This document shows positions 25,349 through 35,421 of a stretch of 64,000 bases of DNA, one piece after another. A model generated the notes under the pieces. That model saw only the letters and a list, made by a program, of their open reading frames with translations. It was not told where the DNA came from and did no database searches. The stretch's first letter is position 1, and each line of letters begins with the position of its first letter. Made by a program: the position numbers and the translations under genes. The DNA is taken from positions 36,755,224 to 36,819,223 of the forward strand of contig CM074179.1 of NCBI GenBank assembly GCA_037179385.1, read 5' to 3'. The DNA is from Holothuria scabra. Lineage: Eukaryota > Echinodermata > Holothuroidea > Aspidochirotida > Holothuriidae.

Positions 25349-27769
25349 TAAAGAGGGGAATGCCGCTGGTGCATGAGGGTTCTAATATATCTGTGGATGG
25401 AATAATTAGTTTTGGAGAGGTGTATTATTTATACCTCTACCCATTTTTACCCAACTTGCAACTTACGTTGGGGGTAAGTGGATGGGCACCAAAATCGGCG
25501 GAGGGACAAACGCACCGTAGCGAGTCTGCGAGTACTTTTACTTGTACAAGTACTATTTTACCTAAGGCATTTGTGCACTGAAATACAAGAACTTGTCATT
25601 TGCTCAGCAAGTTTCATAACTGACATTTATCTCTGTATGTACGACTTTGCAAATGTTAGTTACCTGTTTTTGAAATTTTAACAGTTCTAGCAATTTTATT
25701 TCTATCATTTGATTTAGGTATAAATTATTTATAATAAATAAAAGGGAACATTCAAAGCATGAATCAAAATGTTGTAGGAGTGTTTCAGATTTTCAACCTG
25801 ATCGTAGATGGCGAAAAGGCCATTTTTTTTTTCTTTAGTAGCTTTAGCAATTAAGCCTTTCCAAAATACCATCAGCCCTATGCAGGTGTGTAAATCATAT
25901 TTTCAAGAAATTCCCAACATCTTGCCGACAGCAGGATTTGAACAAAGTTTTAAACAAAGTTAATTCTCTTTCTTGTTGTTTCAACTTTTCTTTTCACCCC
26001 AAAAAAGGGGTTTATTTACTCTTATTAACATTTTCTTGCTGATCTTGAACATATGATTGCAAATTAAAATGTTTTATATTTTTTTTTTTTTTTTTTTTCA
26101 AGAACGGATTCTCCCAAATACCATTTTTTCAAAGCTTCTTTCTCCCAGAAAAATCGAGAGTTGTCAATTGGCTCAACCTTTCTCTTTGCATTGCGCGCAA
26201 ATCTCACTGAGTCTAAGAAATTATAATATGTGAATTTTTACTTAATTTGTTGAGTAGCTAAATTAATGAAAATCAGCTGTGTCTCACTTTTTCGAATGTA
26301 TTCTGTTTTATTCTTCCGTATTTAGCAAAATATAAATCATGTTCTATCCGGAAACATGAAAGTCAAAAGAAATGAATACCAAACTTTAGCACTACATTCT
26401 GACGTTTCATTTAGATTCTCAACACTAACACAGTAAGCTATTGCCCAGGAACACCTTGTCTATTAAAAAGAATGCTAACGCTTACATTAGAGAACTCGAT
26501 CGCCTAAAGACTTGGAAAGAATATAGTAGACTTATTTTATCTTGCCGTATGAACAAATTTTGCTTAATTAAGAATCTAAGGTTGCTCTCTTACTTTGGCA
26601 GTTCTTTAAATTTGCTTCCTCATCAGCCTCCACTCCTGTATGCCACTTTGCTTTGATAAAAATCGTCGCACTTCAAATAAGTAATATTACAACAAGTAAT
26701 TATCTTGTCGTAAGGTTTGCGTGCGAGGAGTCACAAGAACCAAACACGGCAATGAAATTCTCATATCAGACGGGATCAAAGGGTAACGTTGAACCTGTTT
26801 CTGTTCAGAAAACAAACCGAGCTAGTCTTATGTTTTAAAAGAAACTTGGACGAATTTTTACCGGTTTGATGCCAATATCAAAATGAACTGATACGGCTCG
26901 AAATAAATTGAACTACACAGGGAACGCTGGGACGACGGCTAGGGGAGCTTTAGCAAATACACGTTTTTCTTAAAAAGGCATTTTGGGCCGCCTTACATTG
27001 TTATTGTAATGTCATATCGGGCAGCTTTAGTGGTTAGCCCCCACAGACTTCAAAATTCGCTCCCCAATATCTGCTGTACATTGGTCCATTTTTTTTTTTT
27101 TTTTTTTGAATCGCTGTTTTGTAGAGGGTAGGCCCTTCCAAGTTTTCCGTTTTGCTGCCGTTTCTCATTTAGTTACTTCTGCAATACATAATGGGTTTCG
27201 ATCCTCAAAATATCGACAAAGCATTTACTTCATTCCCCACAGGGAAGTGCTACCCACTTTCCAGTTTAAGGTCCACAAAACAGGCTCACATATCACAAAA
27301 AGAGAACAAACATTCCTAAAGCATTTCTTGTCAAATTAAGAAATGAAGCAATCTCCGAAACCTACAAGAATTCTATCAGTTTCCTTTTCTGATACCTCGA
27401 GAAATCCAGGTTTGAGTTCAGCAGAAGTTCACTTAATTGTGCAATTTTTCCTTTAAATAAATGTGCAATTTTGGTTTAACATCTCATTTAATCTTTTCAG
27501 CATGGCTAAATCTGCTGGTAGCCTACACCCTAGATTCTCAACCTTTTTTTTTTTTTTTTTTCATCAGCGTACCACTTAGACTGTTCCATATTTTTGAGAG
27601 ACCCCTGTCGGGGCAAAGAAAACCTGTTGATCGACTCATTGTGAAAAACGGATGATCTTACTCAAATTATAGGAAATTTAACTTGTAATTGAATTGAAAT
27701 AGGAATTGTACCGAGATTATATAACCACATTATGCCTATTGGTAAAAATTTCATCTCCTCATCAAGGTA
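25349..27769. other. No recognised gene
   Basis: AT-rich sequence with poly-T runs near 26082-26098, 27090-27107 and 27546-27561. Open frames are all under 95 codons, without domain or splice support. Confidence 0.4.
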
Positions 27770-28016
27770 CACTCTTAATACAACAGGGTCGAGATTGACC
27801 CAAATTGGGTCAGATTTTGACCCCCAAAATGTCAGTAGGGAACTGAACCGTTTTGGGTCATGCAGACCCAAAATTTGGGTGAAATCGGAGACCCAAGACT
27901 TGGGTCAAGATACTAAACCAAAGTTTGGGTCAGGATTGACCCAAGTAAGGGCCCTCTGTAACCCAAGTTTGGATCATATCAAACAGAAGCAATTTGGGTC
28001 ACCACAAACCGGGTGG
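27770..28016. repeat. Subterminal repeats, 3' end of outer CACTA element
   Basis: Nine exact GACCCAA or TTGGGTC words within about 250 bp, several paired as palindromes (GACCCAAATTGGGTC, ACCCAAAATTTGGGT). By analogy with CACTA elements these would be transposition-protein binding sites. An open frame across them is an artefact. Confidence 0.75.
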
Positions 28017-29313
28017 TGACATTCTAAAACAGGAACTAGTACAGGGACATAATAAATGAAAAGGTGATACAAATGTTTCAACTGTGCAAATGTATTTTAT
28101 CTCCCGCCACAGTTTGGAGCTATTCTATGTCTTTACTAGTCCATACTGAGGTCAAAATGTACAAGAAAAAATGATTTGTGATACTTTAGATCAAAGATAA
28201 ATTCATTACAAATGCAAAGGAAAATATTGGGAGCATACCACCAGCCAGAAAATCATGTAAGGAGCTTGCTCAGATACACTAATGCATGGTTCAGACAATA
28301 TCTGCAGAGAGTTATTTGACATGTGAGTCAAAACTTAAGTTACTCTACTTTTTCCTGCAAGATCATATTGCCTCCAACTTACTCTAAAGCTATTTTTACT
28401 AAAAGCTTCATGAATTCTAGTGGACTATATATATTTAAGAGACCCCCCTCCCCTTCCCCCCACACACAATATCTTGACATGAAGCTGTGACAAATACAAA
28501 ACAATAGGTTCTCCTTTCAATTTTCATGACAATACCATTACATAGCATGTAAATGTTACTGCCCAATGTTTTTTCGTTACATTTAATATTGCTACCATTT
28601 TTGTTCCACTCACAAACCAACCCAGTATTACACCAGAAGAAAATTTTAAGATTTTTGTACATGTATGTCCATCTCCTTTCAGTGTTTTACATCTCAAAAA
28701 ACAAAATTTACATTTAAATCAATGAAATGTTTAACCTTTAACACGGCAATAACTAACATTCAAGTCACAAACACACATAACCCAAAACGAAGATTTTTGG
28801 CATGAAAGGAGGCAGATTGTACTTCTTATACAACTCCTTTGGTTATAAAATCATCCTTTAAGGCATGTGTAATTTTTTAAGAAGACTTAAGAAGATTATT
28901 TTAGGAGTAAAAATTGTCTTCTTGAAGAAAACTCAACATTACACACTGAACTGCAAAAAAGCTGTTAAGACATTTTGCAATAATAACCAAAGGTTGACAA
29001 AAGGAATTTGCAACAATCCACAACGCAATTTACATGCACAGCTAATGAATTGTCGAAGAAATAGTCTTCTAACTGATATCTTGAGAATGACAAAGGATAG
29101 AAAAATACTGTATTATCAGGAGATTATTGAGTAAATATGTGATTAAATAAAGGCTTAAGGGAATCCATCATTTTTGGAGCTGGGTAACCCTGGGTAGCCC
29201 TATTAGTCATGACTCCTATCATGGCGTCAATTGGCAAAAGAACATACCCCTCAGCAGCTATAAACAGTTGAAAACTAGTCTTCCAATATGTAAAATACAC
29301 CAGTGGGCTTAAG

Positions 29314-29699
29314 CATTACAGAAATCTCGGATCAGATTACGATCCCAATTTTTTTATTGCTGGTAAATATCTTCTCCATCTCTAATCGGAAAGAACCAAA
29401 TATTTGCCAACTTGTGTAAATATATGATTTGTATTGAACGACTAAGAAAGTTCGAATTGATAATGATTATTTGACACCACACCGACAAACAGCTGTTACT
29501 GGGCTACGTGTGTCCGATAACAGCCGTCCGTTGGTGTGATGTCACGAAATAATGAGTTAATATTTCGTTCTCGTAGTCCTCTGAAACAAAAAAAATATTT
29601 ACACAAGTTGGAAAATATTTGGTTCTTGCTAGAAATGGAGAATATATTTGCTAAAAATAAAAAAATCAGATTGTAATACGATCCGAAATCACTGTAATG
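29314..29699. mobile_element. Full-length palindromic (foldback) element
   Basis: The left end CATTACAGAAATCTCGGATC is mirrored by the right end, reverse complement CATTACAGTGATTTCGGATC. Similarity continues inward through TTCTCCAT, ACCAAATATTT and CAACTTGTGTAAATAT. The inner arms are also complementary (CACACCGACAAACAGCTGTTA against its reverse complement), so nearly all 386 bp can fold into one hairpin. There is no coding capacity. It lies downstream of the stop codon of the outer SAM gene. Confidence 0.75.
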
Positions 29700-29882
29700 T
29701 GACCGGCGCTTTACAATACAGGCTTCTCAACGGTGGAGCAGCCTAAATGAGGATGTCAGAAACGGGTAATAGCCCAAGACGGAGAAGAGAAAACATATGA
29801 ATGAACACATAATTAATGAAAACAGCCACTTTTGTTAAAATACCTAAAACATTTGGAACACAAACGTTAGCCCCAAAATTAC

Positions 29883-30203
29883 TTATTCAGACTTTCTTCT
29901 GATTTTTAGAAAAGCCTTTAGAGACATTACTGAAGATGACGTGGCCTTGGCAATACGTTCAATGTAGTAGATGACACTCTGCAAAAACTGCCACGAGTTG
30001 CTTGTTTGCCATGGATAGTCTATGTCATAAACATAAAAGCATTTAAAACATAAGTCAATTGCCTTCAAAAGCGAATCCTGAGGTATGACCTCTCTTTCTA
30101 TAATTACAAAGACCTGATCAGGATTCACCCTGCAACCGAGGATTAAATAAAATGACTGCTTGTTGGTGACATTTTCAAGGTAGCTGGGGATGTTCGTTCC
30201 AAC
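29883..30203 (-). CDS. Outer SAM gene, last exon (equivalent to inner exon 10)
   Basis: Acceptor TTTTTCACTTCCAG, phase 0, open for 106 codons to TAA at 29883-29885. It aligns along its length with the inner exon 10: both begin VGxNxPxYL and share SQVFVIIER/DQVFVIIER with the following LPQ/IPQ, then a cysteine-rich CFK.F and a Y-P turn. The frame is intact, which is notable given the damage elsewhere in this copy. Confidence 0.7.
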   Translation of the reverse strand, partial: VGTNIPSYLENVTNKQSFYLILGCRVNPDQVFVIIEREVIPQDSLLKAIDLCFKCFYVYDIDYPWQTSNSWQFLQSVIYYIERIAKATSSSVMSLKAFLKIRRKSE

Positions 30204-30688
30204 CTGGAAGTGAAAAATTAAAAAGAAGCATGCTAAATTTACACTTATTCAAAATTAGCCCACATAAAACTTTGAAGGAAATGATAACACTAAGATGTAT
30301 AACACTGTACAGGAAATGGCAATTTCTGCAAAAAACGAGGTATAAAAAGGATGACTTCTAAATGCAAGTCACTGTGCCATGCTTTGCTTTCCACTTTTTC
30401 TTTGGATACAGGTCCGTAGCTAGACACGGTTCCGGCGAAGGGGGGGGGGGGGCAAAAATTTTTTTCCAGGGGGAATGTTTCAGGGGGCCAATGTGTACAA
30501 ATGTATTCGCCCCCCTTGGCCCCTCCTTGACTAAAGGCCTGTTGGGTTTTCAGAAAGCGCCTTCAAACTTGAAAAAGGTTGGGCTGATGCCAGATTTAAG
30601 ACACTGTAATCTCATCCTAATAACAAACTCTGATTTTGAAATTAATGAAACACATCATTATTGTATCCATAGCAGTCAAAATTCTCAC

Positions 30689-30819
30689 CTTCCTTGCATC
30701 AACAAAGGAAGAGATGGCCTCATTTATAGTTGCCTTCCTGCTCTTCCCTTTGATTTTATGTGATCCTGTGGGAAATATGCATGGCAAGCACTGCAAGGCA
30801 ATGTTGCAGACCTCATCAT
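30689..30819 (-). CDS. Outer SAM gene, exon equivalent to inner exon 9
   Basis: Between acceptor CTTTCTTTCAG and donor AAG|gtgaga; 131 nt, starting in phase 1. It encodes CLPCIFPTGSHKIKGKSRK and then SSFVDARK, matching the inner VLPYVLPTGTMTSGKKRIK and SFIDVQP. Joins exon 8 in frame. Confidence 0.68.
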
Positions 30820-31236
30820 CTGAAAGAAAGGATACAAAACAAAAAAGTTTATCCATAAACATGCAGTTTTAAAACTTTTTAATATTTTGACAGAGTTTTG
30901 CTTTTGAAAAGCTCTTTCATAACGGATAAGAAGGCAGAACACCAAACTGGGAAATTGATTGGAAATTCACGATACAATGACTCGCCGCTGTTTAGTGTAT
31001 CCTTCTTTGGTGGCGGCAAGTACAAAGCTGCATGAAAAAGTGTTGCAGAGTACATACGAAGTGTGAAAATGGCCAAGCTGCAACAGAAAACTGCTCTAAT
31101 TCTATGGAAAAACTGTTACTGGGGCATTAAATATATCAAAACAAGCCTCACAAACTAATGCATTACAGCTCACTTTTCATACATGAACAACCTTATGACA
31201 TAAATAAGGATGAAGTGTAATTTCTGTTGTTCTTAC

Positions 31237-31387
31237 CATTATTGTTGTCAAGCTGAACATCAAGATGACGGGACCAGTCATTCTGCTTGTCGGCATACTG
31301 TAGGATATTCTTTGCGAGTCCTGTGGTCCACAAATGAAATAAGCAGTCTTCAGTGCCTGGCTTGAGGACTGCAAAATCTATGCTTAT
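31237..31387 (-). CDS. Outer SAM gene, exon equivalent to inner exon 8
   Basis: Acceptor TTGTGTTGTCTAG and donor AATG|gtaaga. Its length, 151 nt, is identical to the inner exon 8 and it has the same phases (0 to 1). It encodes ISIDFAVLKPGTEDCLFHLW, aligned with VEQDFKIMYPTKENKLYEVW, and ends in a tryptophan-containing helix like the inner copy (DWSRHLDVQL against SWQKYLQLPL). Confidence 0.68.
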
Positions 31388-31804
31388 CTAGACAACACAA
31401 AGGTTACAAAACATATCAGGGAGTCAGCCAATTTCAAAATCACCACATATGCCATAAAAAGGAGCATCTTGACACTGTTTACCTCAGCATAATTCTTTAG
31501 TGATAAGTTCAGAGTAAACCTAAACTTTAGCCAATATTAGCTTTTACAATATGCTAACATTTTGGAAATCCAGAGTTCACTCAAAGCAGTCATAACGAAT
31601 GTCATGAAAGTAAATTGATAGAACTACCTTTGATGAAAAAAAATTCAGGTAATTGTCTTTTTTATACAGTTAAGAGTTCGGTGAGAGGATAATTATATTT
31701 TGATAATGTAAAAGAATAGTAAAATCTACACTGCCTCATGTAATTTTCATTTCGAACATATTCAGTGCTTCCAAGATATCAGCACATGAATTTACCTTTG
31801 TCAC

Positions 31805-32384
31805 TTAAAGGAGATGACAAGAATGATCATTTCAGTATCAAAATTGAGAAGTAAACAAAACCTTCACCCAATGCAAAAAACCCCAACTTCATAGCTTATT
31901 TCGTTCTCGAGATATCACCATTTTTATCATTTACATGGGAGCTGCCATTTTCCAAACAAACTGACTTGTAGCAAGTCGATTTTGACATTTCAGGCTCACT
32001 TTGTAAATGAGATGTTTTTGTTTTCCTTTGTATTTTGTTTCATTGTTATGCTCCACACAAGGTTAGCATGTTCTTGTTGGTATCAGATTACAAAATTACA
32101 GGACTCACTGTGTCATTCTGAAATTATTGTTTATATAATAGCTGGACTTTTGGGTAAAAAATCAAATTAAATTACAAAGAAATACATAACTTTTGAAAAT
32201 AAAGTGAGCCTGTGACATCATAATAGACTTGCCACAAGTGGGGCATGGCAGCGCTTCTGCAAGTGATAAGAATTGCGATATCTCGAAAACCAAATAAGCT
32301 ATGAAGATGGTTTTTTTTGTATTGGATTGAAAATTTTATTTCCAAGTATGTTACTGAAATGGCTAATGTTGTCATTTCCTTTAA
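31805..32384. mobile_element. Foldback element with TTAA ends
   Basis: Inverted arms of about 200 bp: left TTAAAGGAGATGAC, right reverse complement TTAAAGGAAATGAC. Shared inner blocks are TTCATAGCTTATTT, TCGAGATATC, and AGGCTCACTTT. TTAA at 31805-31808 and 32381-32384 may be the target duplication, pointing to a piggyBac- or Kolobok-type mover. There is no coding capacity. It lies in the outer gene's intron between exons 7 and 8. Confidence 0.7.
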
Positions 32385-32992
32385 AATGAATTTCCAACAA
32401 GCAGAACTGGTAGCACCAACTCACACTTATTGGACTTGTTCTTTTTTTCAGTCTGTTCTTTTGATCCTAAAATAATAGACAGACTAATGAATTTCTTTCA
32501 AGGAATGAGAGGTTTGTGGAATCTTGAATCAACATTTCAATTACAGAAGGCTTCCTATTAAACATATTTTCAGTCAATGTAAGCCTTGTACCAAGGTTTG
32601 TAGCTCCTGCTTGCTTCAAATATGTACTGAATGAAACAGGTAATGAGGAAAATTTGTATTAAATTTCTCTACCAGATATCCGAGAGTTTGCATCTTTATT
32701 TGTTAGAGTTAGCCCTAATACAAACAATGCATGCCATCACATACCGTCCTGAATATTAAGGCATAAAAAAAAAGAAGAATGTGTACATTATGATTCATTG
32801 CATATTGTTTTTTTCCAGCTCATCCTCTTGCTTAATGTTAAAAACAGGTATCTGTCTCGCAATCCAAATAAAATTGGTGAATAGAATTGCATTTACTTAA
32901 ATTGCTAAAACATCAATGACTTGCCCCACCATGCAAACATCCCACATAGAAAACCAGTCGACAGACATATGTACAGTACAATGCATGCTTAC

Positions 32993-33183
32993 CAAGCCTG
33001 GGGTATCAAGGAGTCGTGGATACAGCAAAAAGAGTTCCTTCACAGGTTTATCAGGATTATTTTTTATCCTGGAAAGCCTTGTGTGCGCTGTTTTTCTGTG
33101 GTATTCCCTGACTTGACTTAACGGCTCCTTATTGTGTTTTAACCACTGGCTCATAGCTTCCACCTCTGCAGGATCAATGGCTT
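32993..33183 (-). CDS. Outer SAM gene, exon equivalent to inner exon 7
   Basis: Acceptor TTTTTATTCTAG and donor GGCTTG|gtaagc. It encodes SQWLKHNKEPLSQVREYHRK and YPRLLDTPGL, matching SWLKSNRQPISQVKEYMAK and YPRLLDTPGM. It needs one base from the preceding exon (phase 1), but the only upstream exon found in this copy (exon 2) ends in phase 0. Direct 2-to-7 splicing would therefore shift frame. Exons 3-6 are missing. Confidence 0.68.
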
Positions 33184-33397
33184 CTAGAATAAAAATAATG
33201 AAAAACGCTGAGTCTGTGTCGGAAGCACTTTGACTTAGATCTTTTCTTTACAGAGAAGGAAAAGGAAGATGATTCAGCATCAATGAAAATTAGAAAGAGA
33301 GAAGTTTGAAGCCTGCTGAAAACTGATAGATGACAAACTCTGGCTCAAGCAAAATTGTAATACTGTTTTCTGATTCTAATCATTATGAAAGGACCTG

Positions 33398-34303
33398 TCA
33401 AATCAGAATGCAGAATTCATTGTGTTTGCAGTATTCCCCATCATGGAAATCCTCCATCAATCCATTCTTGCTTGGTTCATGCTTTCTGATGCTTTCCATA
33501 TACCCATTACTTTCTAAGATCAGTTTCATAAGTGGTTTTATGGGCACATACTGGAATGAAACATTTCTTCATACTTGCGCTACATTTCCAGTTTGCCTAT
33601 TATTCCTCTGATAAAATGCTACTGCTATTGAAACTTCTCTTGGTGTGAGGAACATTCCACTGTCTATAAAATATTTTCTCCTCATATAATCCCCCTTAAA
33701 CCTGCCAAATGTGTTTTCACAGTTTTCAAAATCTTCCATTAAAGCACAGAAAGTGTTGTCTTCAGGCTGAATCATGTTAGCCTCAGCAAATTGGGAAGTT
33801 TTATGTTTCTAAAAACCTACAATATCTTCCAACAAATCAGACATGTGGTCAACTACACCATGGATTGTTGATTGTACTACACTACTGGAAGATAACAACA
33901 TTGCAAGAAATATGGCTATTCTTTGTTCTATTTCAGCTTTGTCAAAGTCATCCCAATTTTCATTGTTTTCAACATATTCTTCATCTTCTTCAATGTTTCT
34001 GGCTATGGGTTGATTGTTTTCAAACATACCTGGTTCATAATCACTTGAATTTTCCATGACTTCATCTGCTTGAGGAGCATGAACCTCTGTATGTTTTGAA
34101 CTCAAGTGTGCTTTAAATGTTGAGACATGATTTTTGAATGTCCTAGCACAACCATCTTGTGCACAGATAACTGACTGAGTAAAGACCCTACCAACAACAA
34201 GGTGGTGGAAGTTTCTAAAATGCCAGATTAAACGACTTGAGTCACCAAATATAAGCTGTCCACATTTGAAACAAACAAACCCCATTTTGCTACAGTAGTT
34301 CAC
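33398..34303 (-). pseudogene. Outer CACTA transposase remnant (C2H2 zinc fingers plus N-terminal third)
   Basis: It aligns with residues 1 to about 300 of the intact transposase at 38410. The alignment runs from MGFVCFKCGQ through the second finger CAQDGCARTF, an acidic linker, SSVVQSTIHGVV, REVSIAVAFYQRNNRQTGNV, YVPIKPLMKLILE and DFHDGEYCKH. In-frame stops lie at 33809-33811, 33569-33571 and 33398-33400. Faint similarity may continue to about 33330. The catalytic domain is absent, apparently removed by the same deletion that took SAM exons 3-6. Unlike the intact copy it keeps all four ligands of finger 1. It starts about 57 nt inside intron 2, the same position as in the inner element. Confidence 0.75.
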
Positions 34304-34342
34304 ACTACACTGTTTCTAGGAAAGCTGAAAGAAATGTGCTAC

Positions 34343-34473
34343 CTCATTGCATTCAAACTGCTTCAGCTCCTTAATCTGTCTGGCAGCTTTCATTCTTGGT
34401 CCAAGAGGTTTTATTAGTTCTTTTAAAGTTTCACTGTCCAGCAGAAGGAAGCTCTCTTGATCAATGAAGTTTT
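34343..34473 (-). CDS. Outer SAM gene exon 2 (C-terminal half of SAM domain)
   Basis: Acceptor TTATTTCCTTTCAG and donor GAG|gtagca; 131 nt, phase 1 to phase 0. It encodes ENFIDQESFLLLDSETLKEL and the SAM signature LGPRMK. This is nearly the same as the inner exon 2 (ENMIDKESFLLLDNEGLKEL, VGPRMK). Its phase matches exon 1 at 53025-53091. Confidence 0.75.
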
Positions 34474-34819
34474 CTGAAAGGAAATAATTGTACTTTGTTG
34501 AAATTATTCAAATGACATAATTTTACATATTAAGACTATTGTATGATACACAGGATTGACTTGATAAAAAAGTAACAGGTGTATTATTTCTGTTATACAG
34601 TATTTTATTCTTGTCAACTGCCTAGTGGGAACATAACATAATAAAAACCTGCCTTTTGTAAAGAATTAAAACAAAAAAAAATTAATTCCTTTTGTTTTTT
34701 ACCCCAAGGGCCCAAGACACTTTTTCAGTGTTAAAAACAATGTCATTGTAATAGCTTTTTAAAAAATTGATAAATTCTTTTTACCATTACGGTTATTTAC
34801 TACTTTGTTAATGCCTTTA

Positions 34820-34925
34820 CACTCTAAAACAAGTTCAGGAGAGTTGTGTAGAAAATGCTACACAACTCCTGGGTAAATTTTATTTACCCAACGTTGGTTG
34901 TCTTTTGCACAACAGCTGTGTTACC
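34820..34925. repeat. 5' subterminal region of inner CACTA element
   Basis: The terminus is followed by two palindromes: AGAGTTGTGTAG with CTACACAACTCC around a short loop, and GGGTAAATTTTATTTACCC. GCACAACAGCTGTGTTACC comes next. The motifs are shared with the 3' end of the same element and the miniature at 25228. Confidence 0.7.
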
Positions 34926-35109
34926 TAGTAGTCAAACAAAATGTCGACTAAGACAAATTCAATTTATTTAATTTATAAAAGTAACTTGAAGCTCTTGAAA
35001 TTCCAAAGGATTATTTATATGACCTTTCTAAACCTGTAATATACAATTTAGGAATTTTTTTTTTAATAAAATATTAGACTTAAAATTTGCTTGAAGCTTC
35101 TGGCAAATT

Positions 35110-35230
35110 AAGCGGGAAAGTTAATAATTGGCGCGTTTTTTGGTCTGTATACAGTGTATGTATGGGAGGCACACCAGCGACTGCGCTTGATCGTATACGT
35201 ATATACCGCGGTACGTACGTAAATTAACGT
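35110..35230 (+). promoter_or_regulatory. Candidate promoter of the inner SAM gene
   Basis: It contains AAGCGGGAAAG and ATTGGCGCG, both close to the E2F consensus (TTTSSCGC either way), then CCGCGGTACGTACGT about 140 bp before the ATG. The outer gene has CTTTCCCGTTAAC and GTACGTACGT upstream of its own exon 1, and the 20385 ORF has GTACGTACGT. No TATA box is obvious. Regulation by E2F is only inference from short motifs. Confidence 0.3.
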
Positions 35231-35354
35231 ATAGTACTACTGTAGACTGTGCCGACTACTGTTCGCAGCCGAATAGGCCCACTCTTTTTTTCTAGAATTC
35301 AGCGGTACCTTTTTTACAAAGTTAGACAATACTAATTACGAAGGTGGTTTCGTA

Positions 35355-35421
35355 ATGGATGAGTTTGTGTCTCAAAAATTGGAAGAACTGGGTCTGGCTT
35401 TGTTGCAAGATGTTTTTGAAG
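35355..35421 (+). CDS. Inner SAM gene exon 1
   Basis: ATG at 35355, 22 codons plus one base, donor GAAG|gtaacg. It encodes MDEFVSQKLEELGLALLQ and the next four residues, the first SAM helix. The outer copy's exon 1 has the same length (67 nt) and phase, which supports this start. Confidence 0.75.

Noticed and set aside
19939..25350. A single 5.4-kb CACTA element joining the 19939 left end to the 25350 right end
   Set aside because: The right end pairs much better with its own left end at 25228, giving a 121-bp miniature with TA flanks, and the 19939 end has a different flank.
27732..28019. 95-codon open frame at the left end of the outer element
   Set aside because: It lies across the GACCCAA/TTGGGTC subterminal repeats and reflects their periodicity, not a protein.
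30362..30872. Overlapping open frames of 133 and 78 codons on the plus strand
   Set aside because: They lie antisense to the outer SAM exon 9 and its introns, and include poly-G derived glycine runs.
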